Positions 16,004 through 23,748 of a DNA stretch of 50,164 nt are shown piece by piece (position 1 is the first letter of the stretch; every line of letters begins with the position of its first letter). This DNA is from JBOFLO01 sp051657905 (GTDB lineage: Bacteria > Patescibacteriota > Gracilibacteria > UBA1369). Where the stretch lies: the NCBI GenBank assembly GCA_051657905.1, contig JBOFLO010000004.1, positions 1 to 50,164 of the forward strand, in the 5' to 3' direction. Under the pieces are notes generated by a model. The model had not been told where the DNA came from and ran no database searches. It saw only the letters and a list, made by a program, of their open reading frames with translations. The position numbers and the translations under genes are program-made.

Positions 16004-16060
16004 GTATGCACTATAAAAAACCAATATTAAAAAAGTATAAAGTTTTGCTTAATTTCAGTA

Positions 16061-16576
16061 CTACAATTTGAGATGGTCCTCCTTATTCCGAATCACCGCC
16101 AATTTCAATTCGGCTTCTTTCACCAATTTATCCACAAACAAAATCCCATTCAAATGATCAATTTCATGCTGCACTACACGCGCATTCAAATCACTTAATT
16201 TCAGCTTTTGTTCGCGACCTTTGGCATCCTGATATTTAACCACAATATCTTTAAATCTCTTCACATCATCAAAATAATCCGGCACACTCAAACATCCCTC
16301 CTCACCAATTTCCATTTTTTCCGAATGAGAAATAATTTCTGGATTAATCATCGGGATAACCACTTCCTGAGGAGTTTGTTGATTTAACATCACAATCACT
16401 ACCCTCAATAATTCCCCAACTTGCGGTGCCGCTAAGCCACAGCCACTTTCCTTTTCCATTGTGGCCTCCATATTTTTAATCAATTTCAAAATATTTTTAT
16501 CCACTTTTCGAACTGGCTGAGAAATTTGTCTCAACTTTTGATTATCCGTGCCTGTTTCTACTTTCAATAAAGCCAT
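16061..16576 (-). CDS. def: Peptide deformylase
   Basis: Removes the formyl group from nascent proteins; metal enzyme of 171 aa. All three motifs are present: GCGLAAPQVG (45-54), EGCLSVP (93-99, Cys metal ligand) and QHEIDHLNG (136-144, HEXXH). The final 25 residues are Lys-rich. It is divergent from the CDP-alcohol phosphotransferase gene and is followed on the same strand by RNA copy B. No Shine-Dalgarno is visible. Confidence 0.95.
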   Translation of the reverse strand: MALLKVETGTDNQKLRQISQPVRKVDKNILKLIKNMEATMEKESGCGLAAPQVGELLRVVIVMLNQQTPQEVVIPMINPEIISHSEKMEIGEEGCLSVPDYFDDVKRFKDIVVKYQDAKGREQKLKLSDLNARVVQHEIDHLNGILFVDKLVKEAELKLAVIRNKEDHLKL

Positions 16577-16625
16577 TTAAAACAAAATATTAATTCTTAG
16601 ATAGTGTACTCTACAAACTTTTCAT

Positions 16626-16653
16626 TTGAAAATCAAATTTTTTGGATTAAGAT
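16626..16653 (+). promoter_or_regulatory. Possible promoter of the CDP-alcohol phosphotransferase gene
   Basis: TTGAAA (16626-16631), 16-bp spacer, TAAGAT (16648-16653). This would give a leader of about 85 nt, long for this genome. Moderate match only. Confidence 0.35.
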
Positions 16654-16670
16654 AGCCTCTCTCAATCGGT

Positions 16671-16685
16671 CAGCCAATATGGCTG
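16671..16685 (+). other. Small leader hairpin
   Basis: CAGCC-AATAT-GGCTG forms a 5-bp stem in the leader of the CDP-alcohol gene. Too small to call a riboswitch; noted because long leaders are rare here. Confidence 0.3.
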
Positions 16686-16731
16686 TGCCCATTGAGCTTA
16701 GCTTGATCATTGACATGTTCGAATTTAACCC

Positions 16732-16739
16732 AAGGAGGG
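16732..16739 (+). promoter_or_regulatory. Strong Shine-Dalgarno, unusual for this window
   Basis: AAGGAGGG ends 4 bp before the ATG at 16744. I see no comparable Shine-Dalgarno sequence before the other genes, which have A/T-rich leaders. It fixes the start and supports a foreign origin for the gene. Confidence 0.8.
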
Positions 16740-16743
16740 TTTC

Positions 16744-17808
16744 ATGGAAAATTGGCTGATTCGCTATGCGCTTTACTTCCTTGTCGGTGCTGTTTTCAGC
16801 TTGTCTTTGATGAGAGTCGCCACCCCCAACCTCTTGTTCTGGCTGTCGCGCCTGCCTTACTGCTCGCCCAACTGGATGAGCCTCTGGCGCATCCCGCTGG
16901 TTTGGCTTGGGTTCATGTTGTACCTCAGCGGAAATCACTTCGTCGGCCTGATGATCGTGGTCTTTGCCCTCACCCTGGATCGCCTCGACGGCAAGATGGC
17001 CACGGCCATCAAGAATCAACTTCGTCCGCTTCCCCACCGGGAGGTGCAACCCAGCAGCCCGGAAAAGCCCTATCTTCAGCTGGTCAAGCCTATTCAGTTG
17101 GAGGAAGGCGAACTTTTTCAGGGCAAGCTGGTGGCCTGGCATCTGTTCGACCGTCAGGATCGCCGCGCTCAGCCCAGCCGTGATCGCCAGATTTTCCTCG
17201 ATGAGTGGGTTTTTCCACATATTCAAGGACAAACCTGGCTACCTATGTTCAGGCTCAGCAAAGATCAGCAGCTCAACCCGCCCGCCCGCCGTCTCAGCTA
17301 CACCGGCCTTGGCGAGTGGCTCGACCCTCTGGTCGACAAGCTCAACTTTCTTCCCTTGTATGTCTACTTGGCTTCAAGGCAGGAATTGGCTTGGTGGGCT
17401 GTTCTACCCATGTTGGTAGTAGACCTGATCAGCACCATCATTCGCAAACCCTTCACTGAGTTGCCCATTTTGGGCTGGCTCAAGAGCTGGGTTCGCCAAA
17501 CCGAAGCTGGACCCTTCGGCAAAACCAAGTATGTCTTCCAATTTGTCACTCTCTTGGCCTTGATGCCGTCGCTTGCTGGTTGGCTTCCTTCCAGCTCGCA
17601 CCCGGAATCCCGCCTGATCGCCTCAACTTTCTTGTTGATCGCAGTCTTCGCTGGATCCATCGGCGTCCTCAGCCGATTCACTCTCTTTAGCCTATTGTTG
17701 CACAAGTTGGCCTTGGCCAAAGCCTATGGTCGTTTCAGGAGCCTTTACCGGCACGAAGAAACCCCGGACGGCACATCTATCCCCGTCAGCAAGCAGAGCG
17801 ATCAGTGA
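16744..17808 (+). CDS. CDP-alcohol phosphotransferase-like membrane enzyme with split active-site motif
   Basis: A 354-aa membrane protein. Half the CDP-alcohol phosphotransferase signature is at D79-R-L-D82-G83-K-M-A86. The other half is at G190-xxx-D194-xxx-D198 (GEWLDPLVDK). In known enzymes these are joined by about nine residues; here ~100 polar residues intervene, and the usual Arg after the Ala is Thr. Hydrophobic segments lie at ~8-25, 45-80 and through residues 200-340. Such enzymes transfer phosphate-alcohols to make phospholipids; the substrate is unknown. The gene is markedly GC-rich (16981-17040 is 63% G+C), has balanced G and C, and carries a strong Shine-Dalgarno, all unlike its neighbours. 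Transfer from another lineage is likely. Palindrome copy 3 lies downstream. Confidence 0.72.
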   Translation: MENWLIRYALYFLVGAVFSLSLMRVATPNLLFWLSRLPYCSPNWMSLWRIPLVWLGFMLYLSGNHFVGLMIVVFALTLDRLDGKMATAIKNQLRPLPHREVQPSSPEKPYLQLVKPIQLEEGELFQGKLVAWHLFDRQDRRAQPSRDRQIFLDEWVFPHIQGQTWLPMFRLSKDQQLNPPARRLSYTGLGEWLDPLVDKLNFLPLYVYLASRQELAWWAVLPMLVVDLISTIIRKPFTELPILGWLKSWVRQTEAGPFGKTKYVFQFVTLLALMPSLAGWLPSSSHPESRLIASTFLLIAVFAGSIGVLSRFTLFSLLLHKLALAKAYGRFRSLYRHEETPDGTSIPVSKQSDQ

Positions 17809-17969
17809 ACCCCTTCACCGATCCCACCACCCCCATCCCTTGGCAACAACCTCTCTTACCTTCGAACATTCAAAAGCTTCTCGCTCTTACCCGATTATCA
17901 TCCTAAAAAATGGTCCTCGGGTTCTTCCCAGTCCCCTAATTAAAAAACTCCCTCAAAAAAATAAGCAGC

Positions 17970-18051
17970 GCAGGGAAAAGGAAAAAATACATTTTTTAAA
18001 AAATAAAACTGGACTCCTTTTTTAAAAAATGTATTTTTTCCTTTTCCCTGC
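17970..18051. repeat. Perfect palindrome, copy 3 (34-bp stem, loop TAAAACTGGACTCC)
   Basis: Left arm 17970-18003 and right arm 18018-18051 are exact reverse complements over 34 bp; loop 14 nt. The arm begins GCAGGGAAAAGG and its inner half resembles copy 2 (ATACATTTTTTAAAAAA against TTACATTTCTGAAAAA). It ends 5 bp before the stop of the ABC permease and lies between convergent genes. The 160 bp before it (17809-17969) show no gene or structure I can support. Confidence 0.85.
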
Positions 18052-18056
18052 CGTCG

Positions 18057-18833
18057 TTAATTTTTTAATCCAACACCTTTTTTAATTAAGATGTAGGAAA
18101 GCAAAGCTAAAACCACAGTCATCGCACTTAACATCCCCAAACTCATCCAAACATTCAAATCCGATGTCCCATGAAATCCATAACGAAACCCATCCACCAT
18201 ATACAAAATCGGATTGAAACGAGAAATCACCTGCCAAATTTCCGGCAAATTATTTATCGAATAAAACACCCCTCCAAAATACGTTAATGGAGTTAAAATA
18301 AAAGTCGTAAAAATCCCAATATCATCAAACTTTCTGGCAAAAATCGCATTAATCAATCCACCCAAAGAAAACACAATCGCCGTCAACAGAATGAATAATA
18401 AAACAATTCCAAAATTATAGACCACTGGCGTAGTAAAAATCGCCGAAATTAAATATACAATTATCCCCACTAACAATCCACGCAGCACGCCTCCCGCTGC
18501 ATACCCAGCAATGATCACCCAAACCGGCACTGGAGAAACCAGTAATTCTTCAATATTTTTCTGAAATTTAGATCCAAAAAACGAACCAACCACATTCGAA
18601 TAAGCACTATTAATCACCGCCATCATCACCAGGCCTGGCACAATAAATGACATATAAGGAATACCATTAATATTCGCCACCTGCGACCCGATAAACCCTC
18701 CGAAAATAATAAAATATAAAGACTGCGTAATAACTGGTGGCAATAAAGTTTGCGCCCAAATACGCAAAAATCTCGAAACTTCTTTATAAACAATTGTCCA
18801 AAGTGCAATCAGATTGTATTTAACAATTTCCAT
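18057..18833 (-). CDS. ABC-2 type transporter permease (YadH-like)
   Basis: A 258-aa integral membrane subunit with six hydrophobic segments. The motifs are those of ABC-2 exporters: FGGFIGSQVANINGIPYMSFIVPGLVMM, then KFQKNIEELLVSPVPVW and FTTFILTPLTYFGGVFYSI, with RFNPILYMVDGFRYG near the end. With the ATPase upstream (2-bp gap) it makes a full exporter dimer. Such pairs export drugs, lipids or polysaccharides; the substrate is not predictable. Confidence 0.9.
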   Translation of the reverse strand: MEIVKYNLIALWTIVYKEVSRFLRIWAQTLLPPVITQSLYFIIFGGFIGSQVANINGIPYMSFIVPGLVMMAVINSAYSNVVGSFFGSKFQKNIEELLVSPVPVWVIIAGYAAGGVLRGLLVGIIVYLISAIFTTPVVYNFGIVLLFILLTAIVFSLGGLINAIFARKFDDIGIFTTFILTPLTYFGGVFYSINNLPEIWQVISRFNPILYMVDGFRYGFHGTSDLNVWMSLGMLSAMTVVLALLSYILIKKGVGLKN

Positions 18834-18835
18834 TT

Positions 18836-19774
18836 CTAGCTTTTTAAAATATTTAAAAATAACTGATCCAAACGATTATTTTTCGGTCGAATATCCAAAA
18901 TCGTAATCCCCGCTTTCGCCATTTCCGCACTCAAATTAGTTAAGCTATCGCTACTAGCTAAATCGGCTTCTATCAAGCCTTCTTCTGCTACTTTTAATTG
19001 ATATTTTTCCACTTTAGCAGCTGTTTCCACCAACTCACTCATACTGCCATGCCCACTTTTCATTTCCACCGTCAAAAGATAAGATTGTTTGTCTAAACTT
19101 CTCAATAATTTTTTCACTGAATCGTTTTTAACAATCTCTCCTTGTTTAATAATCGCTACATTTTTACATAACTGTTCCACCTCTTCTAAATAATGTGTGG
19201 TCAACAAAATCGTTGTCCCATCTTTATTAAGTTCTCTCAAATAATCCCACATCCCATAACGCAATTCCACATCCACGCCGGCTGTTGGCTCATCCAAAAG
19301 CAGCAATCTTGGTTTATGAATCAATGCTCTGGCGATCATTAATCTTCTTTTCATCCCACCTGATAATTGCATCGATTTAGCATTTCGTTTCTCCCACAAA
19401 TCCAAACGATTCAAAATCACCTCAGCTCGATTTGAGGCTTCCTTTCGCGTTAATCCAAAGTAACCACCTTGCGTAATAATTATCTCAATTACTTTTTCAA
19501 AAATATTAAAATTAAATTCCTGAGGAACCAAACCAATTTGTCTTTTAGCTTTATCCAAATCACTATCAATATCATGCCCAAAAACTTTCACCGACCCACT
19601 AGTTTTATTTAACAACCCGCTCACCACCCCAATAATTGTAGTTTTCCCAGCTCCATTCGCCCCCAGCAAAGCCGAAAAATCTCCTTCCTCCAATTCCAAA
19701 TCAATCCCCTTCAATGCCAAAGGGCCTTTTTTATACTGCTTCACCAACTGTTTTATTTCCAATGCTTTATTCAT
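18836..19774 (-). CDS. ABC transporter ATP-binding protein (YadG-like)
   Basis: Cytoplasmic ATPase of the exporter, 312 aa. Walker A GANGAGKTT (38-46), Q-loop VPQEF (Q85), signature LSGGMKRR (137-144), Walker B RLLLLDEPTAGVD (156-168) and the switch His in TTHYLEE (H194). The last ~90 residues form a C-terminal domain common in ABC-2 ATPases. It is the first gene of a two-gene operon with its own promoter at 19808-19836. Confidence 0.94.
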   Translation of the reverse strand: MNKALEIKQLVKQYKKGPLALKGIDLELEEGDFSALLGANGAGKTTIIGVVSGLLNKTSGSVKVFGHDIDSDLDKAKRQIGLVPQEFNFNIFEKVIEIIITQGGYFGLTRKEASNRAEVILNRLDLWEKRNAKSMQLSGGMKRRLMIARALIHKPRLLLLDEPTAGVDVELRYGMWDYLRELNKDGTTILLTTHYLEEVEQLCKNVAIIKQGEIVKNDSVKKLLRSLDKQSYLLTVEMKSGHGSMSELVETAAKVEKYQLKVAEEGLIEADLASSDSLTNLSAEMAKAGITILDIRPKNNRLDQLFLNILKS

Positions 19775-19807
19775 GCGACATTACGGGTTTATGGCTAATG
19801 CCCGCAG

Positions 19808-19836
19808 ATTCTACCACTCCCCATCATCCCTGTACA
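19808..19836 (-). promoter_or_regulatory. Promoter of the ABC exporter operon
   Basis: Minus strand TGTACA (19836-19831), 17-bp spacer containing an extended TG, and TAGAAT (19813-19808). The ATG is at 19774. Confidence 0.6.
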
Positions 19837-19845
19837 GTCTCATAT

Positions 19846-19883
19846 TAAAAAGAAAAACCTCCCTACGCGAAGCGCGCAGAAGT
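19846..19883 (-). terminator. Terminator after the SLH gene
   Basis: On the minus strand a hairpin with G-U pairs (ACTTCTGCGCG, loop CTT, CGCGTAGGGAGGT, two-base bulge) is followed by TTTTTCTTTTT. It lies 9 bp after the SLH stop. Confidence 0.6.
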
Positions 19884-19891
19884 ATCTTAGA

Positions 19892-20695
19892 TTAAAATTT
19901 TCTATTTAATAGGAACTGATAGATAGCAACAACCATTTCTTCACGCGTAACTAATCTTCCTGGTTCTAATTTCATTCTTCTAGCAGGAAACATTTCATAT
20001 TTTTGTGCTGCGCCTGCATAAGCTGCAAACCAGTCATTTTGACTTACATCTTCATAAGTGAAACTCAATTCTTGCGGCAAATCCAAGCCAACCACCAGCA
20101 TTTTCAAAAACTCTGCGGTACTCAGGTTCGCCATCGGACGCAAATTTTTATTCCCATCAGCAGAAATCATTCCCAAGAAAGCTGAATTCATCACATATTT
20201 TGTATACCATTGATCATCCTCCACATCGGCAAATTTACCTTTATTATCAACATCTTCCCATCTTTTGCTTTTAGTCAGCAAAATAGTTTTAACCGCTTCC
20301 GCACGGCTAACCTGGCTTTTTCCATCAAAATAATTATCTTCTTTCACCTCCACCGCTCCACGTTTAGCCAATTCATTGGCTGCACGCCCGACCAAATCCC
20401 CTGTCCCCAAATTTTTAAAAACAGAATGATCAAACTTCTCCACAGTCGGAGATTCAAAACTATTTTCCTCAATAATTTGAAATCCACCCCCCGAATAATC
20501 CCAGAAAACCCGAGTAGCCTCAGGCTTAACCGCTACCTTGCCTCCAGGCTCATCCACTTCCTGCCCCCCAAAAATCGAGGTAAGCGCATCGCTCCCAGTT
20601 TTACTAATTATTCCGCTGGTATTGGCGGCCAGCACAGTCAATATCCCCACGGCCAAACCAGTTGCAGCTGTGATGATTTTTTTTGTTTTAGACAT
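19892..20695 (-). CDS. S-layer homology (SLH) domain protein
   Basis: A 267-aa exported protein. Residues 5-28 (KKIITAATGLAVGILTVLAANTSG) are a signal peptide or anchor. A linker region follows, then SLH units: a short one at ~120-140 (YFDGKSQVSRAEAVKTIL), a full one at ~154-203 (FADVEDDQWYTKYVMNSAFLGMI) and another at ~212-263 (YEDVSQNDWFAAYAGAAQKY...VTREEMVVAIYQFL). SLH domains attach proteins to cell-wall polymers. It has a consensus promoter and its own terminator. A second SLH gene is cut off at the right edge of the window. Confidence 0.85.
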   Translation of the reverse strand: MSKTKKIITAATGLAVGILTVLAANTSGIISKTGSDALTSIFGGQEVDEPGGKVAVKPEATRVFWDYSGGGFQIIEENSFESPTVEKFDHSVFKNLGTGDLVGRAANELAKRGAVEVKEDNYFDGKSQVSRAEAVKTILLTKSKRWEDVDNKGKFADVEDDQWYTKYVMNSAFLGMISADGNKNLRPMANLSTAEFLKMLVVGLDLPQELSFTYEDVSQNDWFAAYAGAAQKYEMFPARRMKLEPGRLVTREEMVVAIYQFLLNRKF

Positions 20696-20727
20696 ATTTT
20701 ATTTAGGCATATTAATCGAATCATTTA

Positions 20728-20756
20728 ATTATAAAACAAAAGCCGGAAAATGTCAA
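20728..20756 (-). promoter_or_regulatory. Consensus sigma70 promoter of the SLH gene
   Basis: Minus strand TTGACA (20756-20751), exactly 17 bp, TATAAT (20733-20728): a full consensus. The -35 sits in the loop of the upstream terminator hairpin. The ATG at 20695 is about 26 bp after the +1. Confidence 0.85.
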
Positions 20757-20771
20757 TGCATCTCCCGGCTT
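20740..20771 (-). terminator. Terminator of the coiled-coil gene, overlapping the SLH promoter
   Basis: AAGCCGG (20740-20746) pairs with CCGGCTT (20765-20771); on the minus strand TTGTTTT follows. The 18-nt loop contains the -35 of the next gene. Confidence 0.7.
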
Positions 20772-20793
20772 ATCTCAATTATCCTGAATCCGC

Positions 20794-21798
20794 TTATCCC
20801 TCAAGTTTTTCTACCATTTCAGCTACTTTTTGCACCAATTCATTTTCATCCTCTTCATTGCTTAAATTTATTTCAAAACTACCACTTTGCTCCTTCATAT
20901 TTTCAACCCTCAAATTGGATTTTAATGTCGGAAATAAGCCCAATGCATGCCAAGTTATTTGAATGTTATTCTTTCCATAAATTAATGACACATCAAATTT
21001 ATTATTGCTATATTGACGAACTAAAGGCCCCTTCAAACCAATCTCTTGTAATTTTTTAGTAACTCTTTCCATCTTTTCAATCCCTCTTTCACGCAGTCTT
21101 TTAAAGAAAACTCTTGCTACATCGTCCAAATCCACACTATCAGTCGTAAGTAATTTCAAGGCCTTGGTTTGGCGAGCTGTTTGTTTCTCCTGACTTAATT
21201 CATCATCTTCAATTATCGCTGTTATGTCCTCAGTTAAAGCCAGCAAATCATTAATTTTCCCATAAAAATGAGGAATTGGCATATTATGAAATTTTGGAAT
21301 ATGATAGCGACCATTATAAGTACTCACAGCGCCTTGCAGATGCTTGGCAGTTTCATAAAATTCCGGGAATTTAGCACGAATCTGTTCTAGTTTTCTGTCC
21401 ACATCAACATATTCCAATGCCTCTTTTCGGGCCTCCTCAAATTCTTTATGACATTTCGCCAAAGTTTTTTTAGATTCAATCTCCAATTCCGCCAATAATT
21501 CTGGATCTTCTCCAGTTTTTCTCAAATCATAAATACGTGTACGAATATCTTTAAAAATGCTTTTCACCTTAAAGTATTCTAGATTTTCCGTTTTAAACTC
21601 TCCTAATTCTTCCCCAACGTCACTATTTAGATTTTTCACCAGGGCAAAGGTTGTTTTGGCTTTTTCATACAAATCCTCCAAACTCTTCTTTAATTCCTCA
21701 TTTTTAGTAGCCTCAATAATAGCCAGCCAATCTTCATTTTGTTTAGCCATTTCCTTAATAGGCTTTGGCATCACCAATTCATTTTCTACATAATTCAT
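20794..21798 (-). CDS. Hypothetical coiled-coil protein, 334 aa
   Basis: Soluble, with no TM segment. The first 170 residues are strongly helical and charged (LKKSLEDLYEKAKTTFALVK, LAELEIESKKTLAKCHKEFEEARKEAL). Then comes a short region with His and aromatic residues (YNGRYHIPKFHNMPIPHFYG), another helical part, and an acidic tail. Family not recognised. The frame runs upstream to 21855, but a promoter there means the real start is MNYVENEL at 21798 (or MPKPIKEM nine codons on). Divergent from the RND fusion-protein gene. Confidence 0.65.
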   Translation of the reverse strand: MNYVENELVMPKPIKEMAKQNEDWLAIIEATKNEELKKSLEDLYEKAKTTFALVKNLNSDVGEELGEFKTENLEYFKVKSIFKDIRTRIYDLRKTGEDPELLAELEIESKKTLAKCHKEFEEARKEALEYVDVDRKLEQIRAKFPEFYETAKHLQGAVSTYNGRYHIPKFHNMPIPHFYGKINDLLALTEDITAIIEDDELSQEKQTARQTKALKLLTTDSVDLDDVARVFFKRLRERGIEKMERVTKKLQEIGLKGPLVRQYSNNKFDVSLIYGKNNIQITWHALGLFPTLKSNLRVENMKEQSGSFEINLSNEEDENELVQKVAEMVEKLEG

Positions 21799-21823
21799 AA
21801 AATCTTTTTTAAGATAAGTGGTT

Positions 21824-21851
21824 ATTTTATAACAAATACAGGAAAAGTCAA
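21824..21851 (-). promoter_or_regulatory. Promoter of the coiled-coil gene
   Basis: Minus strand TTGACT (21851-21846), 16-bp spacer, TAAAAT (21829-21824). It excludes the upstream in-frame start at 21855. Confidence 0.55.
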
Positions 21852-21904
21852 TCAAGAGCCTTGGTAGCTACCTCTCAAATGTAATTAAAAAATATAAATA
21901 TACT

Positions 21905-21933
21905 TTGACAAGGAGTGGCAATTTCATTATTAT
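21905..21933 (+). promoter_or_regulatory. Promoter of the RND efflux operon
   Basis: TTGACA (21905-21910), 17-bp spacer, TATTAT (21928-21933). The +1 is near 21940, so the ATG at 21956 is the start and the in-frame TTG at 21905 is not. Confidence 0.75.
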
Positions 21934-21955
21934 CTCCACTCTTTATAAAGTTCGT

Positions 21956-23725
21956 ATGTCTAATAATAGATCAATTTTCCGCGTCATTCTTTACATTCTA
22001 CTTTTCTTGGGAGTAGCTGTAATTGCCGTTTATTTATTGAATCAGGCCATCAGCAGCACCATTCAGGCCGATCAAGATGCCAAAACATCTTTATTAACAA
22101 CTGAACAAACAGCTGATCAGCCCGCTGAAACACCTTCCTCAACCGAACAGCCGCCTACGTCCGCCAGTAATACCGGTGCAGCTTTTCAGGCTTTGGATGT
22201 AACTGTTATTAATCTTTCCAAACAGGAACAAACTTTCCTCAACTCTACAGCTACAGTCAAAGCAAAAAACCAAATCAGCCTTTTCCCGGCTACCAGCGGA
22301 ACTGTTCAAAAATTGAATGTTCAGGAAGGCGATTTCGTTAAAGCCAATCAAGTAATTGCTGAGTTAACCGGTGCTAATCAAACTACGCACCCTTCATATC
22401 AACAATTTTTATTAGCCCAGAACAATCTTGCAACCGCCAAAAGCAATTTGCAATCTGCTAAAGCTAATTACAATGAAGGCAATCAAACCGCCCGCTTACA
22501 ATTGCAAAGCGCCATTAATCAAGCCAATGCAATTCAATACGATCTTCAACAAATCGAACAAAATCAATTAGCTCTTCAGCAGTCTTTAAATATCATGGAA
22601 GAAAATCTTGATTTAACTCAAGATCAAGCCGATTTCACTAATGATAAAACCCGCGACGATATTGATGATTTGATTTATAAAATCAATGATTTACAGGATG
22701 AGAAGGCCCGTTTATTAAGACAAATTAATGACTTGCCGGAAGAAAATAATGATTCTGAACAGACTCCCGATCCTCAGAATCCGCAAGCTCCAACCGCTTC
22801 TCCTCAAGAACTTTTAGAACAACAATTGGGTGTTTTAAACGGAACTTTGGAAGAACTTTATAATGGTTTGGACCAAACAAAATATGGTTATGAAGCTGCC
22901 GGATACGGTCAAACCAGCGCTCAAAATCAAGTTATTTCTCAAATCAATCAAACTCGTTCCCAACTTAATAATGCGGAATTAACTCTTCTTTCCACCACCA
23001 CCAAACTCGGCTACACCGGAGATTCCAGCGACGCCCTAAAACTGGCCGAACAAGGTTACAAAACCACTCAAATTCAATTAAACAGCTCTTTGAATCAAGC
23101 CGAATCAGCTTATCAAACAGCTCAAATTAATTATCAATTAGCGCAGGACAGCCTTTCCGGCTTGCAAATCCGCTCCCCTATTTCCGGCCAAATCACCAGC
23201 CTCGACTTAATTGTCGGCCAAACCATTTCCCCCCAGTCGCCGGCCGCCGAAGTTGTCGATAATCAAAGCTATCAAGCCGTAGTTCAAGTTAGCGAATCCG
23301 TCGCCACTCAAATCAAACCAAACGCTAAAGCCAAAGTATATTTCGGCAATCGCCAAATTGAAGTGCCTGTCGTTAGTGTTTCCTCTTCAGCCAACGCCCA
23401 ATCAAAATTAGTTGAGGTAAAATTGGCTTTACCAAACATTTCTTTCCGCAACAATCAAACTTTGAATGTTGAATTGCCAATTTCTCCAACCGTTCAACTC
23501 GGCACAAATCAGTATTTCTTGCCTTTGGACGCCGTAATTATCGGTTCCCGTGATCAATTCGTTTTCGTTAATGAAAATAATCAAGCCGTTCGTCGCCCGG
23601 TAAAATTGGGCACAATCTCCGGAGATTTAGTTCAAATCTTAGAAGGTTTGCAGCCAAGCGATCAGGTCATTTTACAAGGTGCTAAACAGTTGGTGGAAGG
23701 TCAGCCGATTATTATTTCCCAATAA
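21956..23725 (+). CDS. RND efflux periplasmic-adaptor (membrane fusion) protein
   Basis: A 589-aa HlyD/AcrA-type adaptor. One N-terminal membrane helix (~residues 7-28), a Ser/Thr/Gln-rich linker, then the lipoyl half-motif (ATVKAKNQISLFPATSGTVQKLNVQEGDFVKANQVIAELTG, in parts). A very long Gln/Asn-rich coiled coil (~150-410) follows, interrupted by a Pro/Gln patch (DPQNPQAPTASPQ). The second lipoyl half is LQIRSPISGQITSLDLIVGQTI, with beta-barrel and MP domains after it. It is 23 bp upstream of the pump gene. The coiled coil is longer than in AcrA. No TolC-like outer channel is in the window. Confidence 0.9.
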   Translation: MSNNRSIFRVILYILLFLGVAVIAVYLLNQAISSTIQADQDAKTSLLTTEQTADQPAETPSSTEQPPTSASNTGAAFQALDVTVINLSKQEQTFLNSTATVKAKNQISLFPATSGTVQKLNVQEGDFVKANQVIAELTGANQTTHPSYQQFLLAQNNLATAKSNLQSAKANYNEGNQTARLQLQSAINQANAIQYDLQQIEQNQLALQQSLNIMEENLDLTQDQADFTNDKTRDDIDDLIYKINDLQDEKARLLRQINDLPEENNDSEQTPDPQNPQAPTASPQELLEQQLGVLNGTLEELYNGLDQTKYGYEAAGYGQTSAQNQVISQINQTRSQLNNAELTLLSTTTKLGYTGDSSDALKLAEQGYKTTQIQLNSSLNQAESAYQTAQINYQLAQDSLSGLQIRSPISGQITSLDLIVGQTISPQSPAAEVVDNQSYQAVVQVSESVATQIKPNAKAKVYFGNRQIEVPVVSVSSSANAQSKLVEVKLALPNISFRNNQTLNVELPISPTVQLGTNQYFLPLDAVIIGSRDQFVFVNENNQAVRRPVKLGTISGDLVQILEGLQPSDQVILQGAKQLVEGQPIIISQ

Positions 23726-23748
23726 TTTCTCCGTAAATAACTCAATTT

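Noticed and set aside
16633..17232. Open frame antisense to the CDP-alcohol gene
   Set aside because: It is a by-product of high GC; residue content is poor and no motif is seen.
21905..21955. Upstream TTG start of the RND adaptor
   Set aside because: It lies in the -35 box of a clear promoter; ATG 21956 follows the expected +1.
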